Below are positions 20,401-31,283 of a stretch of 64,000 nucleotides of DNA, piece after piece. Both the position numbers and the translations under genes were made by a program. Source of the DNA: Thereva unica (taxonomy: Eukaryota > Arthropoda > Insecta > Diptera > Therevidae); assembly GCA_949987705.1 (NCBI GenBank), contig OX465286.1, forward strand, positions 11,141,092-11,205,091, written 5' to 3'. Each line of letters opens with the position of its first letter. Position 1 is the first letter of the stretch. The notes beneath the pieces were generated by a model. That model was given only the letters and a program-made list of their open reading frames with translations. It was not told where the DNA came from and made no database searches.

Positions 20401-21046
20401 GCAACAACAACAACAGCAGCAGCAGCATCAAAATCGCAATAATGAAAGCAGCAATAGTAGAAATAGTAATAGTAGTAGTCTTAGTCATCAACACCAACTT
20501 CAATTGCAGCAGCAGCAACAGCATCATCATCACAGTAGTACATTAACGCGTTGTATTAGTAGTAATAGAAACAATAATAGTAACGACAGTAACAGCTGTA
20601 ACGGGCGAAGAATTGGTGGTGGTGGGAAAATTTCAACAACATCATTAACATCATCAAATAATGATAATTCAATATCACATTATATATTAGATGATGATGT
20701 TGATGATCCAGATGATGATGATGACGACGATGATGTTGACAATCAACATGATGATTATGATGAGGAATTAGATGGTTTAGATGATAATAATGATGATGAT
20801 AATAATCAGCGTCATCATATTCATAATGCAATAATTATAAATCGTTCATCATCATCAACAACATCAACAAATGTAATAGTAGCTCAAAATTCAACAAATC
20901 ATCATCATCAAAATAATAATAATAATAACAATAATAATAATAATAATAATGTAACACACCATCATCTACACAATCATCATCATCATGCAAATGGTAGTAG
21001 TAATAGCAGCAGCAGACTGAACGATCGGCAACTTTTGATATTGTAA
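20228..21046 (+). CDS. In-frame extension of onecut beyond TGA (candidate readthrough C-terminus)
   Basis: From the codon after the TGA the onecut frame is open for 272 codons to TAA at 21044-21046. The product would be rich in Gln and His (20260-20430), then Ser/Asn, then a strongly acidic Asp block (20690-20800) and an Asn/His-rich end. Synonymous codons are mixed throughout (CAG/CAA, GAT/GAC, AAT/AAC). Much of it is low-complexity repeat, so an open frame could be partly fortuitous. An ATG at 20252 could in theory start a separate protein, but nothing suggests this. It reads best either as a readthrough extension or as 3' UTR repeats. Confidence 0.45.
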
Positions 21047-22370
21047 AAGTGTTAAGAAATGGATCAGGTCAGTTTATTTTTTAGTTTATTTATTTATTTA
21101 TTAATTTAAAATTTTTTTTTTTGGTTTTTTGTTTTTCAAAACAATATTTTTTAAGTTATTATTTATCATCGATGATTTATTTGGATTTTTGAAAAGCGCT
21201 GCTTAATATTCTTTCGAGAACTATCTCTCTATTTTCTACAGAATTTTACAGGACTACTACTACTACAGGCGCATTTTAGCAAATACTTATATTATTTATT
21301 CTATATATTCCAGGCTTATGATATAACTAAATATAATTTGCAACGATGAGTTGTTCTGTATCAGGGAGGAAAAACACCAAAAGATGGTTACGAATGGTTG
21401 GACATAATGAAGCTTGGTCCATTACTTGAATTCTCATCGAAGTCGACTCCGCTTCTCTTGGTTGGCTACACTATTCAGCGCTCATTTCTCATATGCATCT
21501 TCTGCCCTAATCAATATATAGTTTCGAAAGAAAATGTCTGGCACTAAGGGAAAGCCAGTTGTGTTTGGGGCTTATTCGAATTTTTTCCAGCCACTGACTG
21601 GGATTTGTGCTTCCACAGTGCGAACGCTGCTCTGTGCGTCACCAAAAGCAATCCTTTCGAACGAGAAAGTAATTTATGGTGTCGACTCCGAGCCCTACAC
21701 CATCGGTCATCATATCTATCATTCGCTCTTTTCCCAATATTGATAAATTACCTGTTGTGAATCATCTCCATTTTAACAACATCTTTCGGCCAAGCATTCG
21801 TTATGTTGCACCCATCAAAATCCACAATACAATATCATTCCGCTTGGATCCAGACTTTCTTCTACTCTGCCCTATTTTGCTTCTGTCCCGATTCTGAGCC
21901 CTGAGATCAAATCAGTCAATTCTAGTTTGTCTAGGGGGCTTAATCTAATATCTTCTCTGCTACTTTTAATTTTTCTTATATGTCGTTTAAGTTAAGCTTT
22001 TTTTCCGTCTTTATAATCTTGCACGACATCATTCTGGTAGGCATATATCTTCTTTCTTCAAGTTCTAACACCATGTCCACGGCCGGATTTATAGTTTAGG
22101 GGTTCCTAGGCCCAAGAAATTTTGCAGTACCCTCTACATACCAACAGGGAGAAGGGCGATCGATTCGCGCGATATCCCAATTTTTATTTTATGCCAAAAC
22201 GGCCTCACTTATGAAAATTATTTGAGAAACAAAATTTTGTATTTTCGGTGTATTAAATAGAGTAGTCCAATAAAAAATTGGAAATATGTTTAATCTCTTT
22301 GATATGTCTAAACACATAATTTATAAATCCTTCGTCCTTGCTTATTTTCGAGCAAAAAAGTAGATATTAG
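21047..22370 (+). other. Downstream flank of onecut, probable 3' UTR then unassigned
   Basis: T-rich start (21070-21140), then mixed sequence without a gene I can support. GGATCAGGTCAGT at 21060-21072 resembles a splice donor. Near 22080 a CACGGCCGGATTTA motif resembles a hAT-type end but has no partner. Confidence 0.35.
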
Positions 22371-22603
22371 GTGGTATTCTCGTTGGCGAGTGACATGACT
22401 ACGAGGGACCCGGTGGAATGAAACTACTCGATGCCTTCACGCGTATCGAGGAAAATGTCGCTTCACACGATACCTTGCGACATTTAAATACGAATTTAGT
22501 CGATTTATTTGCCAGAAATCGGTTAGATTGACAATGCGAGTACCAAATTAAAGTCGAAGTGACACATCTGTCACGTCACTCGACAACGAGAATAAGGCTG
22601 ATT
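22371..22603. mobile_element. MITE, ends TATTCTCGTTGGCGAGTGAC
   Basis: Inverted ends: left GTATTCTCGTTGGCGAGTGACATGAC, right GTCACGTCACTCGACAACGAGAATAAGGC in inverse orientation. A second copy is at 26537-26745. No coding. Confidence 0.65.
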
Positions 22604-22940
22604 GTCATCGTATGGCATCTGTTGAGTCAGCTTTTGCGCAATGGGCCAATGATGTCAATTTGTCGTGGCTGGCTTGAAGATCTTAAATAGTTCATCATAT
22701 TGGGTAGTTGGGTTGTAAAAGCTCACTATCAGCGGAAACATTTATGTGGCATAGAGTGATTGGGGTCGTCAGTAGCAACACTATAATGTTTATCATTTTG
22801 CAAAGTTTCGACGGCCTCTTGAGTCGATGCTCGACCTAAAACGTGCAGTGTGCAATGCAATGGGCCTTAGTTCGGCCAAGTTTCAGTAATTTTTGAATTA
22901 CCATACAATGTATGATCAAGTTTTGTATCACCTCGGTAGG

Positions 22941-23012
22941 GGCCTCGGTAGTTTATGGGTAAGGCGCCTGACTACTATCCCAGAGATCCCGGGTTCGAAT
23001 TCCGCCCAGCCC
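22941..23012 (+). repeat. tRNA-derived SINE head
   Basis: An A-box-like TAGTTTATGGGTAAGG is followed by the anticodon-loop-like CTGACTACTATCCC and a perfect B box GGTTCGAATTCC. A 5' fragment of a similar unit lies at 47235-47280. The acceptor stem does not close, so this is a SINE rather than a tRNA gene. The SINE body may run on toward 23229. Confidence 0.55.
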
Positions 23013-23241
23013 TACGGTCCTTAGCCTTTTCCACTTTCTCACCCACATAACTTTCCTTCTTTCTTCTCCCCTCATTACATTCCTGATTCCTCCTGTCATA
23101 GCCTTCGCTAGTCCTTCCCCGCTCCACCAAGCGCATGTCATCGGTTGGCTGATGAGATTCAACTCGTTTCAGGAGGCATAACACTCCAGCGAGTTGTTTC
23201 TCAAAATACCCCGATGCCAGAGTCACGAAATGGTTGGAAGT

Positions 23242-23661
23242 CATCATTTCTTCATTGCGCTACTTTAATCCCTCATGGGACATAGGGCGAAAACAGTTGC
23301 CCTCCCATGGACCCATGATCCGATTCGTGTCCTTGTTCGAAAAGCAAAGGTCGTCGTCGTGTTGTCCATCCGGTTCCAAAGCATTGTTTGCCGATTCGTA
23401 GCAATGGTATTTTTTATGGGAGCGGGTTGCTAACCCTCAGCCCAACCGACTTAAAACTCTGTTTTGTGGTGCAGAGAGCTCGCCCGTTTGCTCCTTCCGA
23501 AGGAGTACCCCAGGGGGCACTGCGGGGAGGTGGGATTAGGACTTGCTAACAGGTCTGCTAGGTGTTTGTCTGCAGTGACTTTTCTCGGGTTTTGGCAGAG
23601 GTGACAAATCGGGTGCCACCACTTTCCGAGGTCTTTGTTAGCCGTTTGCCCCCCCCCCGCC
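23242..23661 (-). mobile_element. Internally deleted RTE copy (short nonautonomous form)
   Basis: Flanked by a 12-bp duplication ATGGTTGGAAGT (23230-23241 and 23662-23673). It contains the RTE 3' terminus (about 23268-23310) joined near 23315 to the RTE 5' region (matching about 18940-19295), so nearly the whole ORF is missing. The tail on the minus strand is GCGCAATGAAGAAATGATG. Complete ends plus target duplications show that it moved in this deleted form. Confidence 0.85.
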
Positions 23662-23997
23662 ATGGTTGGAAGTAGGTGGAATAAAATATCGCGGCTAGAT
23701 TGTGGCAGCTCCTTCCTACTTCTCTCTCTCTTTCTACTCTCTATCTTCCGGCTAGAGATTCTGTTCGACATTCTATACGAAAAAATAGATTGTCGAACAT
23801 TACAAAGGGGCTTTCTCTAAGCCTCTAGTCTATCATATAAAAAAAACATTCGAGTGAATTGAATGATAAACTATGCGCTTGACCGAGTTGCACGTTTTGT
23901 TGACTTCAGCAGCTGCCAGGCACTTAACACCGGCAAAGACCCGGCAGACTTGTGTTTTCTAGTATTAAAATGTTCAAACTTTAATTTGATTGTAGGT

Positions 23998-24320
23998 TGA
24001 AACTCTTTCTCGATAGGTCAGTTGCTCAGTCCAAAATAACAACAACAAAAAAAATGGTTTGCCAAAACATTGGCATCGGATTTGACCAGGCAGACCAATT
24101 TTTTTTTGTTTACTCCGTAAGAATTAAATTTTTAAGAGTAATTCCAAGCTTTAACTCGATAGGTCACGTTGCGGTCCCAAAAATTTCCGGGAAAACGCAC
24201 TTACCAAACTTGGGCACCACTTCTCCGCCCTGGCAGACCAAGATTTTTTTTTATTGTCGCTATGGGTAATAACATTTCAAAAACATTTCATCCTCTTAGC
24301 TCGATAGCCACGTTTTTGTT
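23998..24320. repeat. 145-bp tandem repeat, two-plus diverged units
   Basis: CTCGATAGGTCA or its variant recurs at 24009, 24155 and 24300, each followed by CCAAAA- and CAGACCAA-type blocks and a T-run. Confidence 0.6.
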
Positions 24321-25622
24321 TCAGCAAAGGATGTTTTTTTAATGTGCGGTGAGAAGCAAGCACTGTGACTGTTAAAAGTCATACAACATCTGTTGACGGG
24401 TTCATTCTTTGCATATTCTGTCCGATGAGGGTATTCTTTAAGCATTTTTGTATGCCTATTGTGACGAACTTCGGTATTGAACTTGATTCTATCGGACAGG
24501 AACTGCACCATAACGTTACCTTTTAGGACGTCCAAAGTTAAGCACGAGATAAGCACTTTCCTCCTATGTGACAGCGGCATGAGTTTTAACTTCTTGAGTC
24601 TGTCCGTGTAGGGCGGTAAGTTGAAAAAGTCGCGCGGGTCGTATAGGTTTCTCAAAGCGAAGAAGAGAATTTTTTTCTGTATTGATTCCAACCTACTGCT
24701 GCTTACCTGGAATATAGGGTCCCAGATCGGGCACGCATATTCCAAGATAGGCCGGACGATCGAACAGAAAAGAGTTTTTGTGACCCGAACTTTATTGAAT
24801 TCGCGTGCTCTTCTCTTTATAAAGCCCAGAAGCTTGTTGGCTCTTGCAGCAATATTATCGTAGTGCAAGATGAAATTTAATTTATTGTCTAGAACAATAC
24901 CTAGATCTACAACTTGATCGACACGGTCTAATGCCTTGCCATTGAGATAATATTCCTGTAGCTGTGTCTTTCTTTTGCGCGGAGAAGGTAATAACATGAC
25001 ATTTGCTGATGTTTAGCTCTAATTAATTGGTGGTACACACCAGTCTTGCAACGCGTTTAGGTTAGCTTTGTTTGAAAGAAAGTTACGTCGACCTGGGATC
25101 TTATGATATTATAAATTTTGAGATCGTCGGCATAGAAGAGATGCGGAATATTTTCTAGGGTATCCGACAGGTCTGAGATAAATATATTGAATAACAGAGG
25201 GCCTAGATGGCTACCCTGAGGGACCCCGGAAGTTACTGCGATTTCTTTTGACAGAAATCCTTGGAATCTCATAAGCTGAGTTCTGGTGTCGAGATATGAT
25301 TTAATACATTCCAGGGCTCGGATCAACACGATCAAAGGCTTTGCTGAAGTCAGTATAGACAGTATCTATTTGATGACCCTTCTTCATAGCACATATAGCA
25401 GATTGAAGGTTAGAATCATAAGGTTTGTAGTAGTCGAGATCGTCCCTTTCTGAAACCATGTTGCTGGTTTATTAAGACATGAGTCGATTTTAGAGGGGCA
25501 ATCTTATCATAAACAAGTTTCTCGAAAAGTTTAGGAATCGTTGATAAGATGGCAACTACCCCTGTAGTTTTCCACCGAGTGCTTATTAGATGTTTATCAC
25601 ATATTTCCAGAATTGAGTCCGT
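24296..25622 (-). pseudogene. Jockey-like LINE reverse transcriptase, truncated and frameshifted
   Basis: Minus-strand pieces: RT fingers (decayed, 25340-25622), palm with SGVPQGSHLGPLLFNIF and FYADDLKIY (25057-25270), then the C-terminal domain VDLGIVLDNKLNF..FIKRRAREF (24296-24997). The breaks between pieces are frameshifts. The endonuclease half is missing, so the copy is 5'-truncated. The same family occurs at 52690-56060 on the plus strand and as a fragment at 59970-60290. Confidence 0.85.
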
Positions 25623-26536
25623 TTTTTTTTCATAAAATCACAATAAATTCATAATTATTATTTGTTTTATTTATATTTCTTTGAAAAAAAAAAAAACAAA
25701 AAAAAAACGAAATATTAAGTAAAAAGAAAGACACGTAAACTAGGTGTTAACAAAAGACTTGTAAATAAACAATAACCTAGTCATATTTATGTGTGATGCA
25801 AAAAACAAAAAAAAAACAAAATTTCATGAGAGAAAGTAAAACTAAAAATAAACTAATAACAAACAAAAAAAAAATAAAAAAAAGAGGTGGTAGGAAAATC
25901 AAATTTATATATATATATATATTAAAAAACAGAAAATACTTTTCTCTAATTTTGTCCTTTTCGTGGTTTTTTTTTGTTGGTTTACAACGTTATTAAAAAT
26001 CAAAATTTAAAAAAAAACGCAATTACAAAAAAAAACATAAATTAACCTCAATAGCTCAAAAAAACAAAAAGAAAACAAAATTCCGAATAAGAGAAAGTTA
26101 GTTGGCGCGGCACGGTATTCTCCTCTACCAAGTATTAAATAAATAATAAAAAAAAAACGAAACTTTTTTGTGATAATAAATAACATTTAATTTATTATTA
26201 TTATTAATCATCAAAATCCATTTAAATAAAAAAAAAACAAAAATAAATAAAAATCTTCCAAAATAAAATTAGTTTATATATACATATATATATATATAGT
26301 TTTATGTATAACAATCACATATACAAAAAAATATGCAGAAAGAATTTTTTAGGTTTTATTTTATTATTTATTTATTATTATTCATCAAAATATAATTTAT
26401 AAAAATTATTTCTCATTTTTTTTTCATTTTATATCAATTTCGAAAAAGTCGATAAAAACAACATTTTGAATTTATTTTTCGATATTTTCTACAAGCCCAA
26501 AAAATATTAATCCATATTTGTAATTGCATTACTCTA
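25623..26536 (+). other. A-rich block, no gene
   Basis: Dominated on the plus strand by A-runs and AAAAAC motifs, with TA microsatellites at about 25904-25920 and 26277-26298. The texture resembles 4712-5883 and the later A-rich blocks. No coding. Confidence 0.6.
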
Positions 26537-26745
26537 GGTGTTATTCTCGTTTGGCGAGTGACTTGACAACCGTGAGACGCGATTGGAATAAAATTGTCGA
26601 TACCTATATCGACGCCGATTTGCGACAATTAAATATGAATTTTGTCGATTTATTCGCCAGAAATCTCTTAAATTGACAATGAGAACAAAATTTAAGGTCG
26701 AAGTGATACATTTTGTCACGTCACTCGACAACGAGAATAAGGCTG
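26537..26745. mobile_element. MITE, second copy of the TATTCTCGTT family
   Basis: Starts GTGTTATTCTCGTTTGGCGA and ends in ACGAGAATAAGGCTG. The internal sequence is shared with 22371-22603 (GTCGATTTATTYGCCAGAAATC). Confidence 0.65.
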
Positions 26746-27098
26746 CCTATATATTCTCAACAAAAAAAAAAGAAAATTTAATTTTATGATCAAAAATAAT
26801 TTTTTCACTCCTTGGAGGATTTTTTGATTTTAACACTTCACTTTCTCGAAAGGAGTCGTCCATAAATTACGTAAGGTGATTTTTGCGAATTTTCGACCCC
26901 CCACCGCTCCCCCCTTGGGGAGATATCATGAGATTTCTCTCGACCCTCACCCCCCCCCTAATCATACGTGAGATTTTTCAAATTTTAAAAAATCTCTAGT
27001 ATTTGAGTGGGTGTTGAGAGCAAGATTTTATTTGATATAACTGATAATTCTGACCCCCTGAAATCTGGCATTTATCGTCAGTTCGGGCCTGAAGGTCT

Positions 27099-27345
27099 GG
27101 GGCCGGTTCGTGTATTGCGAACGACGATAATCATACGACAAAAAAAAAATTGAAGTCGAAAAATTTTGTCGACGAAAATTTTAGCGTTCGCATAGGTCGG
27201 ATTGAAAATTGTTCGTGTCCTAATGCAAAAACTCGATAACCCAAGACCTTTCGTTGGTTTCAGACGAAAATTTTCAATTTTTCGACCTCTAGCGAACCCG
27301 AGACGAAAAAAAAATTTTCGTTTTCGACATACACAAACTGGCCCC
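27099..27345. mobile_element. Nested MITE, TIR GGGGCCRGTTYGTGTA
   Basis: A 247-bp element with inverted ends GGGGCCGGTTCGTGTA and TACACAAACTGGCCCC. The sequence rejoined across it (GAAGGTCT/GAACTTCTATTCA) matches the uninterrupted copy at 45993-46012, which acts as an empty site. Confidence 0.8.
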
Positions 27346-27702
27346 TGAACTTCTATTCACTCGCAAGACGTGAATTGACGGCAAGAATTCACGCCGTATC
27401 CACCCCCGGTAACAGAAAGCAAGGCGCGAGCTAATCGTGAAAACCATCCACACTCGCGTTCGCGCTTGTTCGCGGGTGTTCACGGCGTGAGACTGGAGCC
27501 GCCTTGAAGCTTTCGCGTTGAAGCCATGAACATTTTTGAAATTAATAACCTGCTATGTTAAGCAGTCATTTTCGCCTGTGTGTGTCTGTAGTGTAGGGAA
27601 TCATGATTTCATCTGGATGCCACGGCCTGTCAGGCGGATACCTGAATTATTATCCCTCCAGTTAGACTGAGTCAAACTTAGTCGTGTGCCGGTCGACCTG
27701 AA

Positions 27703-27934
27703 GCCAGTTCACGCAATTCGACGTCGACTGAAAACGACACTAACTGCTTTCAAAAATCTTGCTATGGTTAACTATGGGAATTTTTGAACGTCAAAAACTT
27801 ATGCTAGTAGTTATGTTGTAGCTAACCACGGAGTTTTTGAACGACAAAAGTTTACCACAGTTAACCATAGTAAAGTTTCATAGAACGCGCTCTATGTCGT
27901 TTTCAGTCGACGTCGAATTGCGTGAACTGGCCCC
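27703..27934. mobile_element. Nested MITE with perfect 36-bp inverted repeats
   Basis: 27704-27739 and 27895-27930 are exact inverse copies, starting CCAGTTCACGCAATTCGACG. The right side continues into GGCCCC, recalling the GGGGCC start of the neighbouring MITE. Inner GGTTAAC-type arms extend the fold. Perfect ends suggest recent movement. Confidence 0.85.
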
Positions 27935-28074
27935 TGTGGTCTGACAGGCCACTGCCTACCGGCGGCGGCCTGTATGTGAATGGAGGGCGGGCTTCAGTGG
28001 AGAAACATGGTTTACTTAATTTAACCCAGTTTTCTTGCCATTTTACACTGTTTCTTTAAAAACAATAATTATTA

Positions 28075-28532
28075 GCTGCGTTCCTTTTCTACTATTTAGT
28101 ACTTGTGAGCAGAGCAGAAAAGGAACGCAAAATTTTCTGATTTGAGTAAAATCTCACTTGAAATTTTTGACGTTACTTTAAACAAACTTTACAAATAAAA
28201 AATTCTTAAAAGAAGAATTTGTGACACAATGGAGAAATTAATGCGATAATTTCTAAAGTAAAACGAAAGATAATAATTTTTGATAATTATACGACTGAAG
28301 TTTTATTTATGGACGTTTTTATATGAGTAAATCAGCTCGACACAAATAAAAGCCATCTAGCGGGTAATGGCGTAAGTGAAAATAATTCACAATAGACTCG
28401 AAATGGCCGCTTTCCCCCTAGCGGATTTCAATTGCATAATTGCAAGTGATATCTACTCGTTTATAAGAGCAAGTGTAGTTGCTAGTACGCAAGTGTAAAA
28501 AATAGTAAAAATTAGCAGAAAAGGAACGCAGC
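28075..28532. mobile_element. Nested MITE, TIR GCTGCGTTCCTTTTCT
   Basis: A 458-bp element flanked by TATTA on both sides (28070-28074, 28533-28537). The ends are GCTGCGTTCCTTTTCTAC and its near inverse AGAAAAGGAACGCAGC; a further AGAAAAGGAACGCA lies just inside the left end, making a local hairpin. Confidence 0.8.
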
Positions 28533-28649
28533 TATTACGTGATATTTGCCGAGACCACCCCCCTCTCCACACGTGAGATTTCGTGAGATTCGGTTCGACC
28601 CCCTCCCCCCCTAAACGCCTCACGTAATTTATGGACGACCCCAAATATA

Positions 28650-30594
28650 CTCGTATTTTTCTTAATTTTAATTATAAACATATAAAAAAAACATTTCCAG
28701 TTTTTAAAAAACTTTGATTAATATTTTTTTATTTTTAAAAACAAAACAAGTAAAAACCAAAGTGCACCCAAAAAAAAAAAAAACAAAAAAAACAAACAGA
28801 GTCAAAACACAAAATACAAATAAAATCAAAGATTCTCATTTATAAATAAAAAAAAAACGCCGAGACATACATATACATATATATATATAAATAAAATTAA
28901 AATAAAAAAACTGCAAATTATTTAAGAAAATTTGAAAAAAAAAAAAAAACAAAACAAAAAAACAAAACATAAAAACAATAGTGAAAAAATATTTTTTATG
29001 AAAAATAAAAATTTTGAAAAAAAAAATACAAATTTGGAAAATCAAAAAATAAAAAGTAAATTTAAAACAAAACAACAAAAAAAAATGCAAAATTTTAAGT
29101 TTTATGTGGAAGTAAAGTAAATACAAACAAACAAAAAAGACAAAACAAAAACATGGGTTTTATTAATTTACTAAATATAAAAATAAAAACAAAAATCTCT
29201 CATGAGAAATAAAACAACAAAAAAAAAAACAAAACCGATTAAAAACAAAAACAATTATAATAAAACAGAAATATAATTACATAAAAAAACAACAAAAATA
29301 ACTAAATTAGAAATTTAAATAAAAAAAACGACATATATCTAAAAACAAAAAAATATATATATTAAAAAAGTGAAAAAAAAAACTTAAATAAATAAAAAAG
29401 AAGAAAAAACTAATTTGCCTTGCGGCCATAGCCCGCCCTTTACTATATATATATAAATATAAATATAATTATAAATAATGTAAATTATAAAATAAAAAAA
29501 AAAATAATAATAATTAATAATGAATAAAATTAAAACAAAACAAAAACAAACACAGATGAAAAAAGAATATATTCTATGATATTGAATACTGATTAAAAAA
29601 AGAAAAACACAAACAAAAAAATTAATATATATATAAATAAAAAACAAAAAAAAAAGAAATTAATTTAAAAACACAAAAAAAAAGTGAATATAAATAGTTG
29701 GTACATAAATTATATATAATACAAAAAAAAAACAAGAAAAAAAAACAAACTAACATTAACAAAAGTGAAGAAAAAAAAAATAAAAAAAATAAAAAAAATA
29801 CTAGTAAACTAAAAATGCAAATATTAAAAAAAAAAAAAACAAAATACAAAACTCAAAAAATAAAATAAAACGCATGCAAAGAAAAAATGAAAAATAAAAA
29901 AAAATAGAAGAATTGTAGCGAGTAAAAAACATAAAGGAAAACAAAATGCGAAAAAAACTGAAGGAAAATAAAGAAAATAAAGAAAAGTGAAGAAAAATGC
30001 GCGCGCAGATAAAGAAAATAAATAAAATGAGATTGTAGAGGAAAAAAACGAAAAAATCTTCTGTAAATTATTAACAAAAAAAAACAAAAACAAATACCTT
30101 TTACTGTATATGTACTTTTTAATTATTATATTTAATTGTACAATAACAAAAAATCAAAGAAAACAGAGAATACACACTCAGAGATACAGTGCTATAATTT
30201 CAAAAAAAAAAAAAACCCATAAAAAATTTTGAATTTAAATTCTTCTAAAAAAATCTGACAGTAGGAATTTAATTTTTAAATTGAGAGGAGTTCGAATGTG
30301 AAAGGGTTTTCTCCCCAATATCATCATAATCGTCATTAGACATTCCCCTCACCCTTGTTCATCCGATGAACAATAAAAAAAATGCTGAAAAAATCGAAAA
30401 AATCAATTGAAGGCCAACCACCATCTTACAAAGAAAGTCTTCGTTACTCCAAAAAAAAAAATAATAATGTTTCTTTCTTCTTTACTAATCAATTACACGA
30501 CAAATTATATATTAATGGTACAAGCAAACACAGCAATTTTTCCATGATATTATTGTAAAATATAAATTGGACTCGTTTAAAATGTACGAAAGGT
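28650..30594 (+). other. A-rich block, no gene
   Basis: Nearly two kilobases dominated on the plus strand by A, AAAAC and AAAT. All longer open frames here are antisense Phe/Leu/Tyr strings produced by the composition. It could be ancestral onecut downstream sequence or a long 3' UTR; nothing in it identifies a transcript. Confidence 0.55.
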
Positions 30595-30690
30595 GGATTT
30601 TATGGTATTTTTTATTTTATTACTCTTTTATTACCCCTGGTCGGTTATGTTTGATTTTAATGATTGATTTCAAGTGTATGGATACAGATA

Positions 30691-31008
30691 GTCCACACTA
30701 CGCGGACTTAGGTCATACGCGCTTTTGCCTCTTTTTTTTCATATAGAGTTTAATGGATTTTTTTGTGATATTTTTTTTAATGGCAAAGGCAGCACGACCA
30801 AACTGCACGGACTAAAGGCTGTGCTTTAAAAGGTACATTTTACGTCCGAACACTACGGGCATTTCAGAAGCGCGTACGGGGCCGTTCATATGAAAATTAA
30901 TTTGTTTTCTCAATTTGCTCACGATTTAATAAAGCTCATGCGCGCTTTTGTCTGAGGCTGTATGGCGAAAAGCGCGCGCGTGGAATCGTAAGTCCGCGTA
31001 ATGTGGAC
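30691..31008. mobile_element. MITE, TIR GTCCACAYTACGCGGACTTA
   Basis: Left end GTCCACACTACGCGGACTTA; right end is the inverse TAAGTCCGCGTAATGTGGAC. About 318 bp with CG-rich arms (GCGCGCGCG near 30975). The same TIR contains its own small palindrome AGTCCGCG/CGCGGACT. Confidence 0.75.
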
Positions 31009-31017
31009 GGGCCTTAA

Positions 31018-31175
31018 ATAGAAAAACTCGGCTGAAGCGGTCAGTAATTTTTTCATATTCGTATATAACATCGCCGAATTCAAACAAGGTTCATCGACAT
31101 TTGCTCCAACGCCCCCAATCTTCAAAAACCTGTACTAATCTCTCTATCCTTCAAACTAAGCTTACTAGAGCCCAC
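31018..31175 (+). mobile_element. LINE 3'-end fragment, fourth copy
   Basis: Decayed match to the 11491 family: ATAACATCGCCGAATTCAAAC, GTTCATCGACA and CTTCAAACTAAGCTTACTA. The tail motif (TAATTCCTAAGCTTGATTTT) reappears at 31300, so an insertion seems to split it. Confidence 0.5.
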
Positions 31176-31283
31176 GATTTATATAAAAAAAGGGGGGGGG
31201 GAATGACCGCGCATATGGAATTGTGATTGGGAATATAATACAGAGGTGGTAATAAAAGGGTAATAAAAACATCATAAAAAGTA

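Larger units (their letters stand above)
26852..28642. mobile_element. GGGGTCGTCC MITE (PIF/Harbinger-like) carrying three nested insertions
   Basis: Inverted ends GTCGTCCATAAATTACGT and ACGTAATTTATGGACGACCCC, with C-rich subterminal tracts. The solo copy at 45655-46419 is 765 bp and has a TTA duplication, the PIF/Harbinger habit. Here extra length comes from elements at 27099-27345, 27703-27934 and 28075-28532. No transposase. Confidence 0.75.
30595..31283. mobile_element. Foldback-like element with 11-bp iterons in inverted ends, composite
   Basis: The left end TTTTATGGTATTTTTTATTT with ATTACTCTTTTATTACCCC is inverted at the right end (GTGGTAATAAAAGGGTAATA then AAAACATCATAAAA). The interior holds another MITE (30691-31008) and a LINE fragment (31018-31175). 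Confidence 0.45.

Noticed and set aside
20249..20533. Antisense poly-Leu frame opposite the polyglutamine tract
   Set aside because: Mirror image of CAG/CAA/CAT repeats on the onecut strand.
22941..23012. Functional tRNA gene
   Set aside because: The A and B boxes are good, but the acceptor and T stems do not pair properly; it is better read as a SINE head.
28836..30093. Several antisense Phe/Leu/Tyr-rich frames
   Set aside because: Produced by A-rich plus-strand composition.
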